Assembly: GCF_900141805.1 (NCBI RefSeq)
Contig: NZ_FQYN01000001.1
Location: 248,001-312,000 of the forward strand
Reading direction: 5' to 3'
DNA length: 64,000 nucleotides
Source: Hymenobacter daecheongensis DSM 21074
GTDB lineage: Bacteria > Bacteroidota > Bacteroidia > Cytophagales > Hymenobacteraceae
Shown: positions 7,905 through 15,614 of the stretch, piece by piece
Numbering within the stretch: position 1 is the stretch's first letter
Layout of the letters: each line of letters starts with the position of its first letter
Position numbers and translations under genes: made by a program
The notes under the pieces: generated by a model
Database searches by the model: none
Told to the model about the DNA's origin: nothing
The model's input: only the letters and a program-made list of their open reading frames with translations

Positions 7905-8213
7905 TCAGGCAGCCTCGCAGATTGGCATAACCGCTTGCTTGCTATTTCCGGCACTCCGCCGGCTCAGGGCATTTTTATGATCTTTGAAAGACGGCGCCAG
8001 CGCAGCGGCGGGGGCGCTGGCCGGCTGTTGCGGCCCCGCCCGGTAGATGGTGGCCGGCCGCCGGTAGCCAAACGGGCCGGGCCGGAAGAGAAAAGACGGC
8101 ATCCGGGGTGAGGGTTAGACGAACAGCGCCTCCATACCATCAGGAGCGGATACCGGCGTGGGCCGTAGCACGGTGGCGAATCGGCGGAGCAGACGAAGCG
8201 AGAGAGTTTTCAT
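7905..8213 (-). other. Two consecutive mini-ORFs in a 600-bp gap, coding status doubtful
   Basis: In the gap between 7776 and 8377 the minus strand offers a 32-codon frame from ATG 8213 to the stop at 8115-8117 (MKTLSLRLLRRFATVLRP at its start) and, in the same frame, a 65-codon frame from ATG 8102 to 7905, rich in Pro, Arg and Ala. Neither has recognisable homology, a signal peptide or a good ribosome-binding context. They could be a decayed gene interrupted by one stop, a peptide gene, or chance. The rest of the gap has an A/T-rich stretch at about 7820-7895 and no other feature that I can support. Confidence 0.2.
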
Positions 8214-8341
8214 AGCGCAGAGAGGCGTGGTATTGAACACCACAAAGGTCAGTTACTAGTGTTGCCCGCAGGTTGTCGGGGCATTATGCTTTTATGAAAG
8301 CTGACCCCGGCCAGCGGCAGGAGCCTTGAGCAAAAATCCGC

Positions 8342-8349
8342 TACTTTTG
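8342..8349 (+). promoter_or_regulatory. Putative -7 promoter box (TACTTTTG) for the His-rich protein gene
   Basis: Exact TAnnTTTG match 29 bases before the ATG at 8378. No convincing -33 box was found at 19-21 bases upstream. It would drive the His-rich gene and possibly the TonB receptor behind it. Confidence 0.4.
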
Positions 8350-8377
8350 ATTTACGTCTCAAAAGAGGTCTGCTACA

Positions 8378-8707
8378 ATGCGTGCTTTTCGTTCCCAGCT
8401 GGCTGTTCTGCTGCTCCTGTGCTTCGTGCGGGTGCTGCTGCCCGATGGCTGGGTGCTGGCGCTGCACGCCCACCAGCACACCGAGCGGGAGCCCGAGCGC
8501 CCCAAGGCCGCCAAGGCCACACTCACGGCCAAACACCAGCACTGCCACACCGACCACTTCTGCACTCTGCCGTTCCAGACGGTCGCGCGGCTGGAGTTCG
8601 GGGTTGGGGCGCGCTACTGCCGCCCGCAGGCCGTGCCGCGGGTTTCGGTGTGGGCCAAGGACACTCCTACCGCGCTATTGCTGCGCGGGCCGCCGGCACT
8701 GGGGTAG
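8378..8707 (+). CDS. Small exported His-rich protein, probable metal-site accessory
   Basis: A 109-residue protein beginning MRAFRSQLAVLLLLCFVRVLLP, a signal peptide or N-terminal anchor. Two His clusters follow: LHAHQHTERE near residues 28-38 and KHQHCHTDHFC near 52-62, a dense array of His and Cys that could bind Zn, Cu or Ni. The body between and after is Arg/Pro rich without a known domain. It sits 230 bases upstream of a TonB-dependent receptor on the same strand. Similar small His-rich exported proteins are found beside metal-linked TonB receptors in Bacteroidota. The coding call rests on the signal peptide, the clustered His and the context; overlapping frames in this GC-rich region are otherwise similar in length. 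Metal binding is inferred from composition only. Confidence 0.65.
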   Translation: MRAFRSQLAVLLLLCFVRVLLPDGWVLALHAHQHTEREPERPKAAKATLTAKHQHCHTDHFCTLPFQTVARLEFGVGARYCRPQAVPRVSVWAKDTPTALLLRGPPALG

Positions 8708-8939
8708 CATCTGCCTCTCTGTTTTCCTGTTTTGCAGCCCACCCCGACGTGCGCCCGGCCGCTAAATAGCTGCTGACGGGTCGCCGACGACTCGTCCTGC
8801 TGCCTGCTTTGGTATTGGTGCCCGGCCGCGCGCTGACCACCAATCCGTGCCCAGGCCCGGCTTGGGCCGCACCAGCGCTATGCCAGGCCGCCCGTGGGAC
8901 TTGTGGCTGCACTTCTCCCCTTTCTTCTGACTTACTGTT

Positions 8940-11372
8940 ATGTCCCGATTTTTTCTGGCGGCCGCGTGCTTCGTGCTGACCACTGGCGCCTGGGCGCAAA
9001 CCACTCCGGTTCGCCCGGCCCGGCCCGCCCGCGTGGCGGCCGCCCCCATCACCGGCCGCGTCATCGATGAGACCACTAAAGAGCCGCTGCCCGGCGCTAC
9101 CGTATTGTTTCCCGACCTGAAGCAGGCCACCGCCACTGGCCCGGATGGCACGTTCCGGTTCAGCAGCCTGCCGCGCGGGCGCTTTCTGATGCAGGTGCGC
9201 TTTGTGGGCTATACTACCGTGGTGCGCACCGTGGATACCGGCACGCCGCAGGCGCTGGAGGTAGCGCTGGGCGTGGCCGCCACCGAAATCGGCCAGGTCG
9301 TTGTCACGGGCGTGTCGGCTTCTACGGAGCTGCGCCGCTCGCCCGTGCCTACCACCGTGGTCGACCGCACCCAGCTCAACCAGAGCGCCGCCACCAACGC
9401 CGTGGATGCCATTGCCCACACGCCGGGCCTGAGCCAGATTACGACCGGAGCCGGCATCAGCAAGCCCGTGATTCGGGGCCTGGGCTCCAACCGCGTGATT
9501 ACGCTGAACAACGGCGCCAAGCAGGAGGGCCAGCAGTGGGGCGACGAGCACGGCATTGAAATAGATGAGTATGCCATTGACCGGGCCGAAATCATCAAAG
9601 GTCCCGGCAGCCTGCTCTACGGCTCCGACGGCATGGCCGGCGTTATTAACTTCATGGCGCCCGAGCCGGTGGAAGAGGGCAAAACGCTGGCCGCGCTGGC
9701 CGCCAACTACCAGACCAACAACCATTTGCAGGGCTACTCGGTGATGAACGCCGGCAACCGCAACGGCCTGAACTGGCTGGTGCGCGGCAGCAGCAAAGTG
9801 GCCGGCAACTACCACAACCGCTACGACGGCCGGGTGTACAACTCCGGCTTTCGGGAGCTGGACGGCAACGGCTACGTGGGCGTGAATAAGAGTTGGGGCT
9901 ATTCGCACCTCACCTTTTCCTCCTTCAATCAGCGGGTGGGGCTGGTGGAAGGCGACCGGGACGAAGCCACGGGCCGCTTTCTGAAGCAGACAGTTTCCGG
10001 CGACTCGGTGCTGGGCGTGCCCGTGACCAGGGCCGACCTGCGCGGCTACGGCCTGGCCGTGCCCCGGCAGCAGATCAACCACCTGCGTATCGGCACCGAC
10101 AACAACTTCATTCTGGGCCAGAGCCGCCTCACGGTGAATGTGGGCGGGCAGCAGAACCTGCGCCGGGAATTCGGCAATGCCCTCGACCCGCAGGAAACCT
10201 CGCTGTTTTTCCAGCTGCGCACCCTCGACTATGCCGTGCGCTACTACCTGCCCGAGCGCAACGGCTGGAACCTCACGCTGGGCACCAGCGGCATGGCCCA
10301 GCAAAACGTGAATCGGGGCGTGGAGTTTCTGATTCCGGCCTACCGGCTGTTCGACAATGGCGTGTTTGCGGTGGTCAAAAAGAGCTTCGGCCGCCTCGAC
10401 CTCAGCGGCGGGCTGCGCGAAGACGTGCGCACCATCAGCGGCGACGCGCTGTATCTGGATGCCGACGAGCGGCCGACGGATGTTGAGAGCGGCGAGCAGA
10501 AGTTTGGCGGCTTCCGGCGCACGTTCCGCAACGTATCGGGCAGTGTGGGCGGCTCGTTCGGTGCCACCGAGCGGCTGGTGCTGAAGGCCAACGTGTCGCG
10601 CGGCTTTCGGGCGCCTAACATTGCTGAGCTGGCCTCCAACGGCAAGCACGAGGGCACCATTCGCTACGAGTTGGGCGAAACCAGCCTGCGCGCCGAAACC
10701 AGCTTGCAGCTCGACGGCGGCCTGAGCTATACCACCGACCACATCAGCCTGAGCCTAGATGCCTTCCGCAACGGCATCCGGAACTACATTTTTCCCGCTC
10801 GCCTCGGCGACTCACTTTCTACGGAAGGCGACCCGGTGTTCCGCTACGGGCAGGGCCAGGCGCGGCTGACCGGCGGCGAAATCAGCCTCGACCTGCACCC
10901 GCACCCGCTCGACTGGCTGCACTTCGAAAACTCATTTTCTCTGGTGCGGGCCGTGCAGCTGAACCAGCCCGAAGGCCAGCGGAATCTTCCCTTTATTCCG
11001 GCCGACCGGCTGCAGTCGGAGCTGCGGGTGAACTTCCGCCGGGCGGCCAGCTCGCGGCTGGGCCACCTGTACGCCCGCGGCGGGGTGGAGCACACGTTCG
11101 CCCAAAACCGCTTTTTCTCCGCCTTCGACACCGAAACCCGCACCGCCGGCTACACGCTGGTGAACGTGGGTCTGGGCTCCGATGTGCTGAGCGCGGCGGG
11201 CAAAACGCTGTTTTCGGTGTATCTGGCCGGCAACAATCTGTTCGACGTGGGCTACCAAAGCCACCTGAGCCGTCTGAAATACGCGGCCTTCAATGCAGCC
11301 AACGGCCGCACGGGCGTGTTCAATCAGGGGCGCAATGTGAGCGTGAAGCTGCTGGTGCCGCTGTCGTTCTAG
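8940..11372 (+). CDS. TonB-dependent receptor, probable metal (zinc/copper-type) transporter
   Basis: An 810-residue outer-membrane TonB-dependent receptor. It has a signal peptide (MSRFFLAAACFVLTTGAWAQ), a carboxypeptidase-regulatory-like domain near residues 38-112 (ITGRVIDETTKEPLPGATV), a plug domain near 120-240 with PVIRGLGSNRVITLNNG and IIKGPGSLLYGSDGMAGVIN, then a 22-strand barrel ending in the aromatic residue F. The plug contains EGQQWGDEHGIEID near 198-211, a His/Asp/Glu-rich loop like that of ZnuD-type zinc receptors. No FecR or sigma factor is nearby, so classic FecI/R regulation is unlikely. The upstream His-rich exported protein supports a metal substrate. The exact substrate is not provable; vitamin or heme transport remains possible. 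The receptor class is secure. Confidence 0.9.
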   Translation: MSRFFLAAACFVLTTGAWAQTTPVRPARPARVAAAPITGRVIDETTKEPLPGATVLFPDLKQATATGPDGTFRFSSLPRGRFLMQVRFVGYTTVVRTVDTGTPQALEVALGVAATEIGQVVVTGVSASTELRRSPVPTTVVDRTQLNQSAATNAVDAIAHTPGLSQITTGAGISKPVIRGLGSNRVITLNNGAKQEGQQWGDEHGIEIDEYAIDRAEIIKGPGSLLYGSDGMAGVINFMAPEPVEEGKTLAALAANYQTNNHLQGYSVMNAGNRNGLNWLVRGSSKVAGNYHNRYDGRVYNSGFRELDGNGYVGVNKSWGYSHLTFSSFNQRVGLVEGDRDEATGRFLKQTVSGDSVLGVPVTRADLRGYGLAVPRQQINHLRIGTDNNFILGQSRLTVNVGGQQNLRREFGNALDPQETSLFFQLRTLDYAVRYYLPERNGWNLTLGTSGMAQQNVNRGVEFLIPAYRLFDNGVFAVVKKSFGRLDLSGGLREDVRTISGDALYLDADERPTDVESGEQKFGGFRRTFRNVSGSVGGSFGATERLVLKANVSRGFRAPNIAELASNGKHEGTIRYELGETSLRAETSLQLDGGLSYTTDHISLSLDAFRNGIRNYIFPARLGDSLSTEGDPVFRYGQGQARLTGGEISLDLHPHPLDWLHFENSFSLVRAVQLNQPEGQRNLPFIPADRLQSELRVNFRRAASSRLGHLYARGGVEHTFAQNRFFSAFDTETRTAGYTLVNVGLGSDVLSAAGKTLFSVYLAGNNLFDVGYQSHLSRLKYAAFNAANGRTGVFNQGRNVSVKLLVPLSF

Positions 11373-11378
11373 GTAGCT

Positions 11379-11469
11379 TTCCCGCAGAGGTTCGCGGAGG
11401 GTCCGCAGAGGTACGCAGAGGAACGACCTCCGCGAACCTCCGCGGACCTTCTGCGCTCCTCTGCGGGAA
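11379..11469. repeat. Long imperfect palindrome with CCTCTGCG units
   Basis: Two 43-base arms (11379-11421 and 11427-11469) are close reverse complements around a 5-base centre. Each arm is built from a repeated unit like TCCGCAGAGGTACGCAGAGG. It could end transcription of the TonB receptor. A one-armed relative lies at 54625-54667, so it is a dispersed family. Confidence 0.75.
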
Positions 11470-11527
11470 CCTGGCACCAGAACATTTTCCTGGCGGCAAT
11501 AAGCTCAAGCTTGTGCTACATTCGCGG

Positions 11528-12763
11528 ATGCTTCCTACTTCCCAGAAACCAGCTGGCCTGTTCAGCGCCATCGTCATTGTGGCCTCGCTGGGCTACTTCG
11601 TAGATATTTACGACCTGATTCTGTTCAGCATTGTGCGGGTAAAAAGCCTAAACGAGCTGGGCATCACGGCGGCCGACGCGGTGACCAATCAGGGCCTGTT
11701 TCTGATAAACATGCAGATGGGCGGGATGCTGCTGGGCGGCATTCTGTGGGGAATATTGGGCGACAAGCGCGGGCGGCTATCGGTGCTGTTCGGCTCCATT
11801 CTGCTCTATTCGCTGGCCAACATTGCCAACGGCTTCGTGCAGACCATCGAGCAGTACGCCTGGCTGCGGCTGATTGCCGGCATCGGGCTGGCCGGCGAGC
11901 TGGGCGCGGGCATCACGCTGGTGGCCGAAACGCTGCCCAAGGAAAAGCGCGGCTACGGCACCATGATTGTGGCCACCGTGGGCGTATCGGGGGCCATGCT
12001 GGCCTACTGGGTGGGCGAGGTGCTGGGCTGGCGCAATGCCTACTTCGTGGGCGGTGGGCTGGGGCTGGCCCTGCTGGCGCTACGCGTGGGCGTATACGAG
12101 TCGGGCATGTTTGAGCAAACCAAAAACTCCGACGCGCCGCGGGGCAACTTCCTGAGTTTGTTTACCAACACTACCCGGCTGGCCCGCTACGCCAAATGCC
12201 TGCTGATTGGGGTGCCGCTGTGGTTCGTGGTGGGCATTCTGATTACGCTGGCCCCCGAGTTTGGCCGTGAGCTGGGCGTTACGGGGCCCGTTACGGCGGG
12301 GCTGGGCGTGTTCTGGTGCTACTTCGGCCTCGTGTTCGGCGACTTCGCCAGCGGCACGCTGAGCCAGCTGCTGCGCAGCCGCAACCGAGCGTTGCAGGTG
12401 TTTCTGGGGTTGTGCGGGCTGATGGTGGGCGTGTATCTGTTCGGCACGCGGGGTGTTTCGCCCACGGCATTCTACGCGGTGTGCTTTCTGCTGGGAGTGT
12501 CGGTGGGGTTCTGGGCGCTGTTTGTGACGGTGGCAGCCGAGCAGTTTGGCACCAACCTGCGGGCCACCGTGGCTACCACGGCCCCCAACTTCGCCCGCGG
12601 CTCGGTGGTGGTGCTGGTGCCGCTGTTCAAGGCGCTGGCCGGGCCGCTGGGCATCATCGGGAGTGCGGCCGTGTTGGGCGTGGGGTCGTTGGTGGTGGCT
12701 TTCTGGGCAGTGAGCCGCCTGCCCGAAAGCTTTGGCAAAGACCTGGACTACCTGGAGGAATAA
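11528..12763 (+). CDS. Major facilitator superfamily transporter
   Basis: A 411-residue MFS permease with about twelve hydrophobic segments. The loop after helix 2 has GDKRGRLSVLFGS near residues 79-91, matching the G-x-x-x-D-x-x-G-R-[KR] MFS signature, and helix 4 has RLIAGIGLAGELGAGITLVAE, a pattern seen in metabolite:H+ symporters (sugar or organic-acid type). The ATG at 11528 is chosen over an upstream GTG at 11513 because it gives a normal short cytoplasmic N terminus. A TACATTCG box lies only a few bases before the ATG, so the transcript may have a very short leader. A hairpin terminator follows the gene. The substrate cannot be read from the sequence; single-gene context gives no hint. 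Confidence 0.88.
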   Translation: MLPTSQKPAGLFSAIVIVASLGYFVDIYDLILFSIVRVKSLNELGITAADAVTNQGLFLINMQMGGMLLGGILWGILGDKRGRLSVLFGSILLYSLANIANGFVQTIEQYAWLRLIAGIGLAGELGAGITLVAETLPKEKRGYGTMIVATVGVSGAMLAYWVGEVLGWRNAYFVGGGLGLALLALRVGVYESGMFEQTKNSDAPRGNFLSLFTNTTRLARYAKCLLIGVPLWFVVGILITLAPEFGRELGVTGPVTAGLGVFWCYFGLVFGDFASGTLSQLLRSRNRALQVFLGLCGLMVGVYLFGTRGVSPTAFYAVCFLLGVSVGFWALFVTVAAEQFGTNLRATVATTAPNFARGSVVVLVPLFKALAGPLGIIGSAAVLGVGSLVVAFWAVSRLPESFGKDLDYLEE

Positions 12764-12839
12764 GCCCGCCGGGCGGCCCCACAATGGCTTGTGCGGACGC
12801 AGTGGGCCAAAAACCTTGCGCATAGCGCGGCGTACAAGC

Positions 12840-12861
12840 AAGCCGGAGCCAATTCCGGCTT
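12840..12861 (+). terminator. Hairpin terminator after the MFS gene
   Basis: AAGCCGGA at 12840-12847 pairs with TCCGGCTT at 12854-12861, followed by TT. It is 77 bases past the stop codon and just before the next gene. Confidence 0.65.
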
Positions 12862-12875
12862 TTACCCTCCCCATT

Positions 12876-13277
12876 ATGAAAAAAGCACTCAGCCTCGTAG
12901 CGTTGCTGGCCGCCGCAGCCCTCACGGCCCAGGCCCAGACCACGCCTACCACTACCACGCCAGCCGTCATTCAGGCCACGCCGCTGGAGCAGCCCGCCAT
13001 GACGACGCCCGAAATGCAGAAGCAGCGGGCCGAGGATGCCAAGAAGACCTACGAAACCCAGAAGCAGCAAACTACGGCCAGCGAGCAAGTGGCACGCGAC
13101 ACGCGCAGCGCCATGCAGGACAGCAAGCAGCAGATGCGCGACCAGAAAAAGCAGATGAAAGCGCAGAAAGACCAGCTTCGGGCGCAGCGCAAAACGGAAA
13201 AGGAAAACAAAGCCCGCGAAAAAGCCGCCCGCATGCAGATGAAAGCCGAAAAGCAGCGGGCTAAGGCCATGAACTAA
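12876..13277 (+). CDS. Exported Lys/Gln-rich coiled-coil protein
   Basis: A 133-residue protein starting MKKALSLVALLAAAALTAQAQ, a clear signal peptide. A short Thr/Pro stretch follows, then from about residue 45 to the end a highly charged helical region rich in Lys, Gln, Glu and Arg (KKTYETQKQQ, QMRDQKKQMKAQKDQLRAQR) that should form a long coiled coil. The ATG at 12876 was chosen because an upstream in-frame start would place the signal peptide inside the protein. A strong terminator follows at 13302-13330. No family name was recognised. Similar small exported helical proteins are common in Hymenobacter-like genomes; a structural or surface-charge role is speculative. Confidence 0.75.
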   Translation: MKKALSLVALLAAAALTAQAQTTPTTTTPAVIQATPLEQPAMTTPEMQKQRAEDAKKTYETQKQQTTASEQVARDTRSAMQDSKQQMRDQKKQMKAQKDQLRAQRKTEKENKAREKAARMQMKAEKQRAKAMN

Positions 13278-13301
13278 CCTTCGCAGTTGCTCGAAAATCC
13301 G

Positions 13302-13330
13302 AAAAACTCTGGCTCCGGTCAGAGTTTTTT
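13302..13330 (+). terminator. Rho-independent terminator
   Basis: AAAAACTCTG at 13302-13311 pairs with CAGAGTTTTT at 13320-13329 around an 8-base loop, ending in six T. It follows the coiled-coil protein gene by 24 bases. Confidence 0.9.
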
Positions 13331-13386
13331 CTTGGCCCTGCGCCCGTCGTATCCCCTTTTTTTGCGCCTCCTCTTTCCCGGAACCT

Positions 13387-13833
13387 ATGACCCCTCCTAC
13401 CAAAAACAAGCCGATGTTTTACGCGCCGCACCACTTCGTGCTGGTTCCCGCGGCGCTTATTATGGTGATTTATACCGTGCGTCGCTACCTGAGCGTGGCT
13501 GGCAACGACGATGAGATTTCGCGCCTGTGGTTTTCGGTGATGGTATTGGCCATCATCGGCCTCGGGGCCCTGGTGATGCTGCGCCAGCACTATGCTCTCA
13601 CGCTGCAGGACCGCCTGTTGCGTCTGGAAGTGCGTCAGCGCTACTTCGAGCTGACCGGCCAGCGTCTGCAGCCGCTGGAAACCCAGCTCACGCTCAAGCA
13701 GATTCTGTCCCTGCGCTTCGCCGGCGATGCCGAGCTGCCCGCGCTGGTGCAGGCCGCCATCAAGGAAAGCCTCAGCCCCAAAGACATCCAAGCCCGGATT
13801 CAGGATTTCCAGTTCGACCCGATGCGGGTATGA
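13387..13833 (+). CDS. DUF6526-like two-helix membrane protein
   Basis: A 148-residue protein with two N-terminal membrane helices near residues 17-35 and 50-66, then a cytoplasmic helical domain (LTLQDRLLRLEVRQRYFELTGQ). The N-terminal YAPHHFVLVPAAL and the C-terminal helical domain fit a Bacteroidota family (DUF6526 as I recall) often mislabelled as an ABC permease. The start at ATG 13387 is placed after a terminator and gives a normal N terminus. No function is known. It stands alone between a terminator and the DUF4286 gene, so it is probably expressed by itself. Confidence 0.75.
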   Translation: MTPPTKNKPMFYAPHHFVLVPAALIMVIYTVRRYLSVAGNDDEISRLWFSVMVLAIIGLGALVMLRQHYALTLQDRLLRLEVRQRYFELTGQRLQPLETQLTLKQILSLRFAGDAELPALVQAAIKESLSPKDIQARIQDFQFDPMRV

Positions 13834-13969
13834 GTTTGCCGGGAATGAGGGCATCTGAGTTCCGGAGGCTGGATTTTTCCGCCGACCTTTGCGTTATCAG
13901 ATGCCGGCCTGGCAGCACCCCGGCCCGCCTTGCCGAAATGAAACCATACGACCCAAGCCTCCGCAAATC

Positions 13970-14272
13970 ATGATTTTATACAACGTCACTACCAGCCTCG
14001 ACCCCGAAATTGCCGATGAGTGGGTCGCGTATATGCGCGACGTGCATATGCCGGAGGTAATGGCAACGGGGTTTTTCGTTAAGAGCCAACTCTGCCGCTT
14101 GCTCAATGAGGAAGACAACGGCATTACGTATGCCTCGCAGTATTACTGCGTGAGCCTGGAGCAGCTGGAAGAGTATCAAATAGTAGCCGCTCCGGCCCTC
14201 ATTCAGGAGATGGAAAAGCACTTCGGTGGTCGCTACGCCTCATTCCGCACGATGCTGGAAGTGGTAGGTTGA
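13970..14272 (+). CDS. DUF4286 family protein
   Basis: A 100-residue soluble protein starting MILYNVTTSLDPEIADEWVAYM, the hallmark start of the DUF4286 family, with HMPEVMATGFFVKSQLCRLL near residues 25-44. The family is a ferredoxin-like alpha/beta barrel fold related to stress or dimeric small proteins, with no assigned role. The ATG at 13970 matches the family start exactly; longer upstream frames are not supported. A GACCTTTG box near 13883 resembles the local -7 promoter consensus. A large nested palindrome begins just after the stop. Confidence 0.85.
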   Translation: MILYNVTTSLDPEIADEWVAYMRDVHMPEVMATGFFVKSQLCRLLNEEDNGITYASQYYCVSLEQLEEYQIVAAPALIQEMEKHFGGRYASFRTMLEVVG

Positions 14273-14274
14273 TT

Positions 14275-14538
14275 TTTTGATGTGCTGATGTGCTACCAGC
14301 CATCGAAAGCAGTATTTTTCTGGCAGAGAATCTAAGCTACGAGAAAGCCGCATAGCGGCGGCAGGTTTGTAGCCTTGTGCGCTGCCGCACGAAAAAGCCG
14401 CGTAGCGGTGACAGAGTAACCCGAGCGGTTCTGTCACCGCTACGCGGCTTTCTTCTGCTGCTCAACATTGGTGCTACAAACCTGCCGCCGCTAAGCGGCT
14501 CTCGCATATCTAAGCATATTATTCACATCAGCACATTG
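14275..14538. repeat. Nested palindromic repeat, copy 1 (palindrome inside palindrome)
   Basis: The outer arms at 14341-14373 and 14473-14503 are near-perfect reverse complements containing GGCGGCAGGTTTGTAGC. Inside them lies an independent exact 22-bp palindrome, 14394-14415 with 14430-14451, built on CCGCGTAGCGGTGACAGA. A weaker third layer pairs TGATGTGCTGATGTG near 14279-14293 with its complement near 14523-14537. Copy 2, with the same order of arms, is at 56828-56982. It occupies a 280-bp gap between DUF4286 and the GNAT gene and no gene is seen in it. Confidence 0.9.
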
Positions 14539-14553
14539 CCCACATTACCCACA

Positions 14554-15060
14554 TTAACCCACGGCCGCTACTGCTGCCGGGTCGCAGGGGTAAGCTTGTA
14601 GCTGCTCAGCGGTTAGGTTGCCGTTGAGCCATTCGGGGTCGAGGTTGGCTCCCAGCTTTTTGTAGAAGCCGATGGCGGGCTCGTTCCAGTCGAGCACCTG
14701 CCACTTCATGCGGTGCGCGCCGGTGCGGCGGGCCTCGGCCACTACGGCATCGAACAGCTTGCGGCCCAAGCCGGTGCCGCGGGCGGCTTCGGTCACCACC
14801 AGGTCTTCTAGAAATAGCATTCGGCCCTTCCAGGTAGAGTAGGCCGTGTAGAACAACGCAATGCCCAGAATGCCTTGTTCGGCCGCCTCGGCCACGAAAA
14901 AGCCGAAGATGGGCTCCGGCCCGAACCCGTCGCGGCGCATATCGGCCAGCGTATTGGTCACTTCGTCGGGAGCCCGCTCATACACCGCCAGCTCGACGAT
15001 GAGGGCATGAACGCGGGGCAAATCGGCTTCGGTGCCGCGGCGGATGGTGATGGAAGGCAT
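14554..15060 (-). CDS. GNAT family N-acetyltransferase, SSAT-like
   Basis: A 168-residue GNAT acetyltransferase. It starts ITIRRGTEADLPRVHALIVELA, has the FLEDLVVTEAARGTGLGRKLF core near residues 83-103 containing the acetyl-CoA-binding R/Q-x-x-G-x-G/A pattern, and ends with the W-N-E-P-A-I-GFYKKLGA element near 129-142 typical of the spermidine/spermine acetyltransferase-like branch. It should acetylate a small amine using acetyl-CoA in the cytoplasm. The natural substrate is not certain: members of this branch act on polyamines, thialysine or other amines. The gene stands alone between two palindromic repeats. Confidence 0.88.
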   Translation of the reverse strand: MPSITIRRGTEADLPRVHALIVELAVYERAPDEVTNTLADMRRDGFGPEPIFGFFVAEAAEQGILGIALFYTAYSTWKGRMLFLEDLVVTEAARGTGLGRKLFDAVVAEARRTGAHRMKWQVLDWNEPAIGFYKKLGANLDPEWLNGNLTAEQLQAYPCDPAAVAAVG

Positions 15061-15099
15061 GGGACTGGGAGAAAAGGGTAGAAATGAGCAAAAAACCGA

Positions 15100-15208
15100 A
15101 CGTCATGCTTCATCTGGCGTCCGCTTGTCGAAGCATCCCGCGTGCTGACGTCGGATTACTAACCTAACGACGGCCACGCGAGATGCTTCGACTTCGCTCA
15201 GCATGACG
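15100..15208. repeat. Dispersed palindrome, TCATGCT...GCATGA family
   Basis: The left arm 15100-15144 starts ACGTCATGCTTC and the right arm 15174-15208 ends TCAGCATGACGT. The match is imperfect in the middle of the left arm. The same family is seen as a perfect 33-bp palindrome at 22034-22124 and as a half-copy at 31357-31384. Confidence 0.75.
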
Positions 15209-15232
15209 TCCTGATAGGTCACTACGACACAG

Positions 15233-15268
15233 CAACGCCCATCTGCTACACTCAGCAAATGGGCGTTG
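15233..15268 (-). terminator. Hairpin terminator after the small lipoprotein gene
   Basis: CAACGCCCAT at 15233-15242 pairs with ATGGGCGTTG at 15259-15268. It lies 27 bases past the stop of the minus-strand lipoprotein gene. A poly-T run is weak. Confidence 0.6.
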
Positions 15269-15295
15269 AAAGCATTTCGGCCCGCAGGCTGAAAT

Positions 15296-15535
15296 TTACA
15301 TCTGGGGCTGCATCTTTTTGATGTCCTCAGTGGCGTTAGCGGCGTTGATTTCGCGGGTGGCCGGGTTTTCAGCGGCGGTTTTGCCCCCGGTAGTGTCCGG
15401 CGCGGCCGGAATGGGCGGCAGCGCCTCCGTGGCTACGTCGTCGGAGGTTTGGTAATCGGGGTTCTGGCACGAAGTAACCGACAGCGTGAGCAGCGAAGCG
15501 CCGGCCAGCAGACCAAGCAGAAACTTTTTGTTCAT
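15296..15535 (-). CDS. Small lipoprotein, function unknown
   Basis: A 79-residue lipoprotein starting MNKKFLLGLLAGASLLTLSV with the lipobox Cys at about residue 23 (SVTSC). The mature part is short, acidic and rich in Ala, Thr and Pro (ATEALPPIPAAPDTT), most likely disordered. The ATG at 15535 is preferred because upstream in-frame codons would put a charged stretch before the signal peptide. A TATCTTGC box about 45 bases upstream on the minus strand fits the local -7 promoter pattern. No homologous family was recognised. It is transcribed alone and followed by a hairpin. Confidence 0.7.
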   Translation of the reverse strand: MNKKFLLGLLAGASLLTLSVTSCQNPDYQTSDDVATEALPPIPAAPDTTGGKTAAENPATREINAANATEDIKKMQPQM

Positions 15536-15614
15536 GGGTAAGCCGAAATAAGACAGTCGTTTGGGACTTTGGGGCCGCAAGATACGAAGCGGGCCGCGAA
15601 ACCCGCCTACGTAG

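Noticed and set aside
8667..10742. A 691-codon minus-strand frame across the first TonB receptor
   Set aside because: Antisense to a receptor with a full plug and barrel; the protein is Ala/Gly/Val/His rich with no domain.
14275..14538. CRISPR array or tandem repeat array
   Set aside because: The structure is a symmetric nested palindrome, not regularly spaced direct repeats with unique spacers.
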